Shown piece by piece: positions 45,935 through 51,929 of a stretch of DNA of 51,929 bases. The stretch is from Paracoccus limosus (GTDB taxonomy: Bacteria; Pseudomonadota; Alphaproteobacteria; Rhodobacterales; Rhodobacteraceae). The DNA lies in assembly GCF_009711185.1 (NCBI RefSeq), contig NZ_WMIF01000026.1:1-51929 (forward strand). Direction: 5' to 3'. The notes beneath the pieces are model-generated. The model saw nothing but the letters and a program-made list of their open reading frames with translations. It was not told the DNA's origin and made no database searches. Position 1 is the first letter of the stretch, and every line of letters starts with the position of its first letter. Both the position numbers and the translations under genes were made by a program.

Positions 45935-46176
45935 CCCTTTGGCTCCTCGCCCATGGCCCGGCGCGGAAGGCGCTGGGCCTGATCCTCACCGCGGCAGCGA
46001 TCCTGCTGTTCCTCCTGAACCTGCGCCGCGCCGGTGAACGCGCCGAGCGCGCGGCCGAACGACTTGAAGCCCGAGAGAGAAACGATGCCATCCACCGCCA
46101 GATGCTCGACGCCGCCGCCCGCCGCCCTGCTAATCGTGATGCTCTGGCTGACCGGCTGCGCGATGGCAGGTTCTGA
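45931..46176 (+). CDS. Rz-like inner-membrane spanin
   Basis: 81 aa, GTG start in a GTGA overlap with the endolysin fragment. One N-terminal membrane helix (LGLILTAAAILLFLLNL) and a charged coiled coil rich in Arg, Glu and Ala (RAGERAERAAERLEARERND). This is the form of phage i-spanins, which join with an outer-membrane lipoprotein to disrupt the outer membrane at lysis. The second half is overlapped by the Rz1-like gene in another frame. Confidence 0.65.
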   Translation: MTLWLLAHGPARKALGLILTAAAILLFLLNLRRAGERAERAAERLEARERNDAIHRQMLDAAARRPANRDALADRLRDGRF

Positions 46177-46330
46177 TGCCCGTGCGCCATGTCCGCCTGT
46201 CGTCGACTACACGGCCGCGGATCAAGCACAGGCGGCCGACGAGGTCGAAGCACTGCCGGAAGGGGCCGTCATCGTCAGGATGCTGGGCGACTACGCCGTG
46301 TTGCGCGATCAGGCGCTGGCGTGCAGGTAG
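46085..46330 (+). CDS. Rz1-like outer-membrane spanin lipoprotein
   Basis: 81 aa, starting inside the Rz-like gene in a different frame, the classic embedded Rz/Rz1 layout. The signal peptide AALLIVMLWLTGC has the lipobox Cys at about residue 24, followed by a short Ala/Asp/Glu-rich periplasmic part. Last phage-like gene in the window. Confidence 0.65.
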   Translation: MPSTARCSTPPPAALLIVMLWLTGCAMAGSDARAPCPPVVDYTAADQAQAADEVEALPEGAVIVRMLGDYAVLRDQALACR

Positions 46331-46382
46331 GGGCGGATAGCAGACAGTCGATGTTACTTCGTTCTTGCCGGATGCCAGGCCG

Positions 46383-47096
46383 TCACATCCCTGCAAGTGG
46401 CTCGCCGCGCGGGCTTGCGGCATCGAACATTTGGACCGACAGCGCCAATTCCGGTGCAATCCTCCGCAAGCCATCCACCAGCATCCGGCCCGCATCCAGC
46501 AAAGCCTCCACTGGCATCGGGTCGAGCCGTTCCAGAACGAACCACATGTCCTGGCTCGCTTCGGTGATCTGTGTGCGCGGACCCTGTCGCCAATTCCAAC
46601 GACGGCAGGTGACGCCGAGGTCGTCGCGCCAGATGACCTCGGCCGCCTCGGGTGCTTCGATCACGGGCTGGCCTTCGGCCGTCGTATGGAAGGGTTCGTT
46701 TCCCCTGGCGAGACATAGGCGCGGTAGGCCCGCGTAGGTGGTGGCGTCCTCTCCGCCAACGGGAATAGCGAAGCGTAGGCTGACGGCGTTGTAGAGATCG
46801 ACGACCGCGTTGAGCGGGCGCATCGCGCCATCCTTCACGGCGCGCTTGCGAAGGGCTTCGGCCGAGCACGGCGTTTTCTTCGGTTTCGCCCCGAAGGCGC
46901 GGTAGGCATCGCGCCATGCGTCCAGATGCGCCTCGGCCCAAGGAAAAGCGTCGAGGGACAGCAGCGCCTCGGCCAGCAGGGCCTCGCTGGTGGCATCGCT
47001 CGGGCCGTTGCGTCCTCCGCTCACATGGATGCTGAGGGCCATGAAATCCGGACGCAGGGCGAAGATCTCGGCGTCGATGATGGGGTGGAGTGTCAT
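46383..47096 (-). CDS. B3/B4 tRNA-binding domain protein
   Basis: 237 aa. Contains the B3/B4 fold of the phenylalanyl-tRNA synthetase beta chain as a stand-alone protein: CSAEALRKRAV, PLNAVVDLYNAVSLRFAIPVGGEDA, YRN-like WRDDLGVTCRRWNWRQGPRTQITE. Such proteins may clear or sense aminoacyl-tRNA, but no function is firm. ATG 47096 has GAGGA upstream. Divergent from the XRE-cupin operon, which may regulate it. Confidence 0.82.
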   Translation of the reverse strand: MTLHPIIDAEIFALRPDFMALSIHVSGGRNGPSDATSEALLAEALLSLDAFPWAEAHLDAWRDAYRAFGAKPKKTPCSAEALRKRAVKDGAMRPLNAVVDLYNAVSLRFAIPVGGEDATTYAGLPRLCLARGNEPFHTTAEGQPVIEAPEAAEVIWRDDLGVTCRRWNWRQGPRTQITEASQDMWFVLERLDPMPVEALLDAGRMLVDGLRRIAPELALSVQMFDAASPRGEPLAGM

Positions 47097-47210
47097 GTGG
47101 TCCTCGGTCCGTTGGGCGGGGGACTTCGTCGCATGCGACGCGCTACGTGTCAACAAAGTGAACCGAGATGGTCGTTGACTGTGGACTTTGAAGGGAAGTA
47201 TCACATCATA
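47097..47210. promoter_or_regulatory. Divergent promoter with palindromes
   Basis: Contains a perfect palindrome CGTCGCATGCGACG (47127-47140) and a separate GTCAAC/GTTGAC inverted pair (47149-47154, 47174-47179). TTGACT at 47175-47180, 17 bp before GTATCA, could be a promoter whose transcript starts almost at the regulator ATG 47211. Confidence 0.4.
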
Positions 47211-47828
47211 ATGACCGAAATAGCACGCCCACCCAGCCCCCCCCGCGCAGACGAACAGGAAGCGGTCCTCGCCGCCACGGTCGCCGCGCGTATCTTCGAA
47301 CTTCGCAAAGCGAAAAGCCTGTCCTTCGACGCTCTCTCCCAGAAGGCCGGCGTCGCCAAAGGCACGCTGGTCCAGATCGAACAGCAGCGCGGCAATCCGA
47401 GCATCTCGACGCTTTGCCGCCTTGCCGCGGCGCTGGATGTTTCGGTGGCTGACCTCGTGGCACCGACCGAGGCGACCGCTCAGGCCGTGACAGTCCTTGG
47501 CCGTGACGATGCTCGGCAACTCTGGACGGGCCCATCCGGCGGCACCGCAACACTGCTTGCGGGGACGCAAGGTCCCGACATGCTCGAGATCTGGGACTGG
47601 GTCTTGATGCCCGGCGAGAGCTTCGAGGCGGCCGTGCATGGGGCCGGAACGCGGGAGCTGATCCATGTGACCGACGGCACGCTGGCACTGACCGTGGATG
47701 GGGCGACCCATCTGGTCTCGGCGGGAGGATCGGCCATCGCGCTGACCGACAGGCCACACGCCTACGCCAACCCCGGCAAGGAGCCGTTGCGCTTCACAAT
47801 GACCGTCCACGAACCCGCTGCGGAGTAG
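47211..47828 (+). CDS. XRE-HTH / cupin transcription regulator
   Basis: 205 aa. An XRE helix-turn-helix (about 27-80, LRKAKSLSFDALSQKAGVAKGTLVQIEQQRGNPSISTL) is joined to a C-terminal cupin sensor (EIWDWVLMPGESF, GTRELIHVTDGTLALTVDG, DRPHAYANPGKEPLRF). Regulators of this form usually respond to small amino-acid-like ligands. First gene of a four-gene run and probably its regulator; the upstream palindromes are candidate sites. Confidence 0.9.
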   Translation: MTEIARPPSPPRADEQEAVLAATVAARIFELRKAKSLSFDALSQKAGVAKGTLVQIEQQRGNPSISTLCRLAAALDVSVADLVAPTEATAQAVTVLGRDDARQLWTGPSGGTATLLAGTQGPDMLEIWDWVLMPGESFEAAVHGAGTRELIHVTDGTLALTVDGATHLVSAGGSAIALTDRPHAYANPGKEPLRFTMTVHEPAAE

Positions 47829-47834
47829 CCCTCG

Positions 47835-48470
47835 ATGTATCAACCCGAACAGCACCGCGAGGACCGTCTCGACGTCCAGCACGACCTGATCGAAACCCAC
47901 CCCTTCGGCCTGTTGATCTCGCACGACCGCGAAGGCCTTCAGGCGAATGGCTTGCCGTTCCTGCTGCAACGCTCCATCGGACCGTTCGGCCGGTTGCAGG
48001 CCCATATTGCCCGCGCCAACTCGCAGTGGCGCGAGCTCGACGGGGCGGAGGTGCTGGTCGTCTTCCAAGGCCCGCTGAATTACGTGACGCCCGCCTTCTA
48101 CGAGACAAAACGCGAGACTGGGAAGGTCGTGCCGACCTGGAACTATGCGATGGTTCAGGCGCGCGGCACGGCGCGGGTGCGGGCGGATACCGAGTGGCTC
48201 GACACGCAGATTTCCGCGCTGACCGACCGGCACGAGGCCGACAGGCCCGAGCCCTGGCACGTCTCCGACGCGCCGCGCACCTATATCGAGGCGCAGCTGC
48301 GGGGCATCGTCGGGATCGAGATCGACATCCAGCGCCTCGAAGGCAAGTGGAAGGTCAGCCAGAACCGGCCCGAAGGTGATCGCAAGGGGGTGGCCGCAGG
48401 ACTGGCCGAGGCGCATCCGGAAATGGCAGCGCTCGTCCGGCGCTACGGCAGGATCGGAGAAGGGGCATGA
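47835..48470 (+). CDS. PaiB-family FMN-binding protein
   Basis: 211 aa, the family's usual size. Flavin-binding split-barrel features: MYQPEQHREDR at the start, HPFGLLISHD, LQAHIARANSQW, YVTPAFYETKRETGKVVPTWNY, and the closing KVSQNRPEGDRKGVAAGL. Members are flavin proteins first described as regulators in Bacillus. Here it overlaps the PLP-enzyme start by 4 bp. The role is probably in oxidative turnover of a pyridine or amino substrate, but this is inference. Confidence 0.88.
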   Translation: MYQPEQHREDRLDVQHDLIETHPFGLLISHDREGLQANGLPFLLQRSIGPFGRLQAHIARANSQWRELDGAEVLVVFQGPLNYVTPAFYETKRETGKVVPTWNYAMVQARGTARVRADTEWLDTQISALTDRHEADRPEPWHVSDAPRTYIEAQLRGIVGIEIDIQRLEGKWKVSQNRPEGDRKGVAAGLAEAHPEMAALVRRYGRIGEGA

Positions 48471-49651
48471 AGATCGAAACCATGGCTGTCCACGCTGGCG
48501 AAGCGGTGGACCCGACGACCCGCGCTTCCTCCCCGAACCTCGTCATGTCCGCGACCTTCCTGCCCCGCGAACTGACCGGCTTCTCGGCCTTGGACGAGGA
48601 CGAGAGCGCAGGATACATCTATGCCCGCTCGGGCAATCCGACGGTGCGGCAGCTCGAAGAGAAACTCGCAGCACTGGAAGGGGCCGAGGATGCACGCTGC
48701 TTCGCCTCGGGTATCGCTGCGACCCATGCGGTGATCATGGGGCGTCTCAGCGCGGGCGATCATGCGATCTTCCCGGAAAACGCCTATTCCGGCACGGCAG
48801 AGTTCATCCGCAACAGCCTGCCGCGCTTCGGCATCAATACGAGCTTCGTGGACACGACCGATGCGGACGCGGTCGCCGCCGCGATCACCCCCGCGACCCG
48901 CATGCTCTGGCTCGAGACGCCCTGCAATCCGACGCTCCAACTCGCCGATATCGCGCTTCTTGCCGATCTTGCCCATGCGCGTGGCCTGCGCGATGTGGTT
49001 GTCGATGGCACCTTCGCCTCGCCCATCGGCACACGGCCGTTGGCGCTCGGCGCGGATTTCGTGGTGCACTCGCTGACCAAATACATCTCGGGCCATGGTG
49101 ATGCGATGGGCGGCGCTGTGCTGGGTCGCAAGGCCGATCTCGATGCGCTGAACCTCGAAGCTGCGGTGCATTTCGGCGGCGTCCTGTCGCCCTTCAACGC
49201 CTGGCTCATCATGCGCGGAGCCGAGACATTGCCGATCCGGATGCGTGCCCATCAATACAACGCAATGGTGGTCGCAAAATGGCTCGAGTTGCACCCTGCC
49301 GTGTCCCGCGTGTTCTACCCCGGCCTGCCCTCGCACCCCCAGCACGACCTTGCCCGCAGGCAGATGGCGAACTTCTCCGGCATGATTGCCTTCCAGACGC
49401 ATCAAGACGGGTCCGAGATCGCCCGCCGGATGGTGAGCGACCTGCAACACGTGCATTTCGCCGTCTCGCTCGGCCATCTCCGCAGCCTGATCTACTGGAT
49501 CGGCACTGACGACATCCTGCAATCGACCTATCAGCACCCTCCCGAGGCCGAGGCGCGGTTCCGTGCGCTTACGGGGCGGGGCATCTTCCGCCTGTCGGTC
49601 GGGCTGGAACACCCCGACGACATCTGCGCCGATCTGGCCCGCTGCCTGTGA
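48467..49651 (+). CDS. Cys/Met-metabolism PLP-dependent enzyme (gamma-lyase/synthase type)
   Basis: 394 aa. YIYARSGNPTVRQLEEKLAALEGAEDA, SGIAATHAVI, LETPCNPTLQLADI and HSLTKYISGHGD with the PLP Lys (about 205) are diagnostic of the cystathionine gamma-synthase / methionine gamma-lyase group. It starts in a 4-bp overlap with the PaiB-like gene. Substrate cannot be set by sequence alone. The partner PPOX/PaiB flavin genes and the cupin regulator suggest catabolism of a sulfur amino acid. Confidence 0.92.
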   Translation: MKIETMAVHAGEAVDPTTRASSPNLVMSATFLPRELTGFSALDEDESAGYIYARSGNPTVRQLEEKLAALEGAEDARCFASGIAATHAVIMGRLSAGDHAIFPENAYSGTAEFIRNSLPRFGINTSFVDTTDADAVAAAITPATRMLWLETPCNPTLQLADIALLADLAHARGLRDVVVDGTFASPIGTRPLALGADFVVHSLTKYISGHGDAMGGAVLGRKADLDALNLEAAVHFGGVLSPFNAWLIMRGAETLPIRMRAHQYNAMVVAKWLELHPAVSRVFYPGLPSHPQHDLARRQMANFSGMIAFQTHQDGSEIARRMVSDLQHVHFAVSLGHLRSLIYWIGTDDILQSTYQHPPEAEARFRALTGRGIFRLSVGLEHPDDICADLARCL

Positions 49652-49665
49652 CCGGAGCGCTGAAG

Positions 49666-50328
49666 ATGACCGAAACTCTCCCCCTGACCGACCGCAGCCG
49701 CCTCCGCCGTATGCATGACCTCGGCAGGTTCGACGTCGCCACCATCCACGCCATCCTCGATGCCCAACCGCTCTGCACCGTGGCCTACGTCCGCGACGGC
49801 AAGCCCTACCTCACCCCGACGCTGCAATGGCGCGAGGGGGATCGGGTCTACTGGCACGGCTCTTCCGCCAGCCACGCCCTGCGCGCAGGGAAGGGGCAGG
49901 ATGTCTGTATGAACGTGACGATCCTCGACGGCTTCGTCCTCGCCCGTTCCGGCTTCAACCATTCGGTCAATACGCGCTCCGTCACGCTGTTCGGCATTGC
50001 CGAGGTGGTGCCAGAGGAGGAAAAGGCCGCGCACCTCACCGCGATGATCGAGGGCCTCTGGCCGGGCCGCAGCGCGCTCTTGCGTCCGATGTTGCCGCAG
50101 GAGGTGAAGGCTACAACGATCCTCTCGCTGCCCATCACCGAAGGCAGCGCCAAGATCCGATCTGGCCCGCCCACGGACGAACCCGACGACTACGATCTGC
50201 CGATCTGGGCCGGTGTCTTGCCCGCATCTGTCACGCTGGGTGCTCCCATCGCCGACCCACGCAACAAGGATGGTGCCGATACGCCGGACCATGCAAAGGG
50301 AGTTGCTCGCATAGCCGGGCAAGCCTGA
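49666..50328 (+). CDS. Pyridoxamine 5'-phosphate oxidase-family protein
   Basis: 220 aa from ATG 49666 with GGAG eight bases upstream; GTG 49648 would overlap the previous stop but lacks a ribosome site. Split-barrel features include RRMHDLGRFDVATIHAILD, LCTVAYVRDGKPYLTPTLQW, GSSASHALRAGKGQDVCMNVT and SVTLFGIAEVV. Similar to FMN-dependent PPOX proteins; may act on the same metabolite as the preceding PLP enzyme. End of the operon. Confidence 0.85.
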   Translation: MTETLPLTDRSRLRRMHDLGRFDVATIHAILDAQPLCTVAYVRDGKPYLTPTLQWREGDRVYWHGSSASHALRAGKGQDVCMNVTILDGFVLARSGFNHSVNTRSVTLFGIAEVVPEEEKAAHLTAMIEGLWPGRSALLRPMLPQEVKATTILSLPITEGSAKIRSGPPTDEPDDYDLPIWAGVLPASVTLGAPIADPRNKDGADTPDHAKGVARIAGQA

Positions 50329-50441
50329 GCGCGACCGGCGGTTTTATTTACCTGAACGTCCGCTTTGGGCCGAGAGAAGTCGTTGCAGCGCGACGGGCCA
50401 ATGGCCGCGCCTGGCGTCAGGTCCCCGACTTATCAAGCTCA

Positions 50442-50540
50442 TGCGGAGATTAGCGTCCATATTCTCCGCAAGTTCTGCGTCGCTTAGTCTTGCATATGCG
50501 GAGAATGCAGCCCACAATCGCCGCACCTAGCGCGGAGAAT
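50442..50540. promoter_or_regulatory. Four TGCGGAGAAT-type sites upstream of fic
   Basis: TGCGGAGATT (50442-50451) and its inverse ATTCTCCGCA (50461-50470) form an inverted repeat with nine-base spacer. Direct copies lie at 50497-50506 and 50531-50540, the last touching the fic start. Probable operators for the wHTH at the C-terminus of this Fic protein. Confidence 0.6.
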
Positions 50541-50543
50541 ATG

Positions 50544-51641
50544 ATGTACATCTGGGAGCAACCAGACTGGCCAAGGCTGACCTGGCAGGATGGCAGCATC
50601 GCCGCGCCCCTAGCTGCCGTGCGTCACGACCAGGGGCGACTGATCGGCCGGATGGAAGCGCTGGGCTTCAAGCTGCGCGAAGAGGCGGTCCTTCAGACGC
50701 TGACCCAGGATGTCGTCAAGACGAGCGAGATCGAGGGCGAGCAGCTGGACGCCACACAGGTGCGGTCATCCCTCGCGCGAAGGCTTGGCATAGACATCGG
50801 CGCCCTGCCCCCCACAGATCGCAATGTGGAAGGCATCGTCGAGGTGATGCTGGACGCGACGCGGAACTATCAGGCCGCGCTTACAGCCGAGCGCCTTTTC
50901 GGGTGGCATGCGGCGTTGTTCCCGACCGGCCGCAGCGGCATGACGAAGATCATCGTCGGGGACTGGCGCGATGACAGTACCGGCCCGATGCAGGTAGTGT
51001 CTGGGCCCTACGGCCGAGAGAAGGTTCATTACTCGGCGCCCCCGGCTCCGCGGGTCGCGGCGGAGATGGAAGCCTTTCTCGCCTGGTTCAACGCGCCCTT
51101 GACCACCGATCCGGTGGTCAAGGCGGCACTGGCACATTTTTGGTTCGTCACGATCCACCCCTTCGAGGACGGCAATGGCCGCATCGCTCGCGCCATCGCC
51201 GACCTGGCACTTGCCCGGTCGGAGGGGAGCTCGCAGCGGTTCTACAGCATGTCCGCGCAGATCCGGACCGAGCGGAACGCCTATTACGACCAGCTTGAGC
51301 GCACCCAGAAGGGTGCCACGGACGTGACGTCGTGGATCCTATGGTTCCTCGACTGCCTCGGCAGAGCCATCCACGGCGCAGATGGCGTTCTGGCGGCGGT
51401 GGTCGCCAAGGGACAGTTCTGGGAGCGCGCTGCGGCGCTGGCGCTGAACGAACGCCAGATCAAGGTACTGAACCGCCTTCTCGACGGGTTCGAAGGCAAG
51501 ATGACATCATCGAAGTGGGCGGTGATTGCCAAGTGCTCACAGGACACGGCGAACCGTGACATCGCGGCACTGCTGGACCTCGGGCTGCTGCGGAAAGGCG
51601 ATGGTGGCGGCCGCAGCACGCATTATGAGCTGGTGCTGTGA
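50544..51641 (+). CDS. Fic-family protein with DUF4172 N-terminus and C-terminal wHTH
   Basis: 365 aa; GGAG six bases before ATG 50544. N-terminal DUF4172-like segment (YIWEQPDWPRLTWQ). An inhibitory-type helix motif TSEIEGEQLD occurs near residue 60. The Fic core with HPFEDGNGRIAR (about 205-216) is complete, so it should transfer AMP or a related group. The C-terminal winged helix (SSKWAVIAKCSQDTANRDIAALLDLGLL) suggests DNA binding and self-control through the repeated upstream sites. It is the last gene before the tRNA, a common cargo position. Confidence 0.92.
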   Translation: MYIWEQPDWPRLTWQDGSIAAPLAAVRHDQGRLIGRMEALGFKLREEAVLQTLTQDVVKTSEIEGEQLDATQVRSSLARRLGIDIGALPPTDRNVEGIVEVMLDATRNYQAALTAERLFGWHAALFPTGRSGMTKIIVGDWRDDSTGPMQVVSGPYGREKVHYSAPPAPRVAAEMEAFLAWFNAPLTTDPVVKAALAHFWFVTIHPFEDGNGRIARAIADLALARSEGSSQRFYSMSAQIRTERNAYYDQLERTQKGATDVTSWILWFLDCLGRAIHGADGVLAAVVAKGQFWERAAALALNERQIKVLNRLLDGFEGKMTSSKWAVIAKCSQDTANRDIAALLDLGLLRKGDGGGRSTHYELVL

Positions 51642-51662
51642 CGCCGATGGCCACGATTGTCT

Positions 51663-51680
51663 GCCCCCTCGAAGGGGGGC
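51663..51680 (+). terminator. GC-rich hairpin after fic
   Basis: GCCCCCT and GGGGGGC form a stem around CGAA, 22 bp past the fic stop. No good T run follows. Probably ends or processes the fic transcript. Confidence 0.45.
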
Positions 51681-51689
51681 TCGCAAAAC

Positions 51690-51715
51690 GTTGACCAGGT
51701 GTTGACAAGAATTTG
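51690..51715. repeat. Tandem GTTGAC[C/A]AG words, right copy
   Basis: GTTGACCAG, two bases, GTTGACAAGA. The same pair occurs at 4073-4092 with two differences. Both copies are 85-140 bp from the two tRNA-derived repeats. Candidate recombinase-binding sites, unproven. Confidence 0.35.
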
Positions 51716-51723
51716 GAATCGCG

Positions 51724-51748
51724 AAAGCCGAGGGTTATGCTCGGCTTT
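51724..51748. terminator. 9-bp hairpin beside tRNA-fMet
   Basis: AAAGCCGAG and CTCGGCTTT flank a 7-nt loop, 26 bp past the tRNA 3' end. It can act in either direction; most likely ends the tRNA transcript on the minus strand. Confidence 0.55.
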
Positions 51749-51774
51749 GAAGTCTTTGATACTATTGGATATTC

Positions 51775-51851
<77 letters not shown>

Positions 51852-51929
51852 CCATTGCATCGCGTGGTCTGCGGTGCTTGCTTTTCATCGTTTCGAGAGA
51901 TGCTCTCGCTTCTTTTCAGGTCTGGCGGT

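Noticed and set aside
43939..46176. One long plus frame running through istA antisense into the Rz-like gene
   Set aside because: Only the last 81 codons (from GTG 45931) are plausible; the rest mirrors istA and istB.
47097..48416. Minus-strand extension of the B3/B4 gene to 677 codons
   Set aside because: Antisense to the XRE-cupin and PaiB-like genes, with no domain; ATG 47096 has a good ribosome site.

Overview
The window looks like accessory DNA from a high-GC alphaproteobacterium of the Rhodobacteraceae, probably Paracoccus or a close relative. The support is codon use, an initiator tRNA-Met of alphaproteobacterial type, a class I polyhydroxyalkanoate (PHA) locus behind a perfect FNR-type site, DUF3489 and DUF882 phage proteins, and IS21-family elements. 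The species assignment is inference.

Layout. (1) 1-3.93 kb: the end of one integrated element: two unrecognised genes and a large serine recombinase whose last codons lie in a copy of the 3' end of tRNA-fMet. (2) 4.2-8.0 kb: a 1259-residue protein with a C-terminal PD-(D/E)XK nuclease domain. (3) 8.2-13.3 kb: a tyrosine integrase and a tightly overlapping phage early operon (HTH protein, small protein, VRR-NUC nuclease, replication-type HTH protein, conserved phage protein). The replication-type gene carries 19-bp near-palindromic repeats followed by an AT-richer stretch, like the lambda O/ori arrangement. (4) 13.3-24.7 kb: a defence cassette: Vsr endonuclease, divergent C5-cytosine methyltransferase, a 46-residue micro-ORF, a UvrD-like helicase, DrmA-like helicase, DrmB-like DUF1998 protein, and a NERD-nuclease/helicase fusion. 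This is DISARM-like but has no visible drmC and does not match either described class. (5) 25.1-28.75 kb: more phage genes (ParB/methyltransferase, a deleted paralogue, an HNH nuclease, a DUF3489 protein, a broken terminase small subunit). (6) 28.9-42.1 kb: non-phage cargo: the operon phaC - maoC/pta - ackA - fabI - phaB and the operon yhiI - rbbA - yhhJ - lipoprotein hydrolase with a TetR regulator. (7) 42.6-45.6 kb: a relic IS21 end, a short-chain dehydrogenase fragment and a complete IS21-like element without a visible target duplication. (8) 45.6-46.3 kb: the phage lysis end (truncated DUF882 endolysin, Rz, embedded Rz1). (9) 46.4-51.85 kb: a B3/B4-domain gene, a divergent XRE-cupin/PaiB/PLP-enzyme/PPOX operon, an autoregulated-looking Fic gene and the complete tRNA-fMet.

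Interpretation. The fMet tRNA is an integration hotspot holding at least two elements in tandem. The right-hand element has a prophage frame (integrase, replication, packaging, lysis), but its head and tail genes are missing. A defence cassette sits after the early operon, and a metabolic/efflux segment sits where the structural genes would be. The IS21 element at the right edge of that segment probably took part in the rearrangement.
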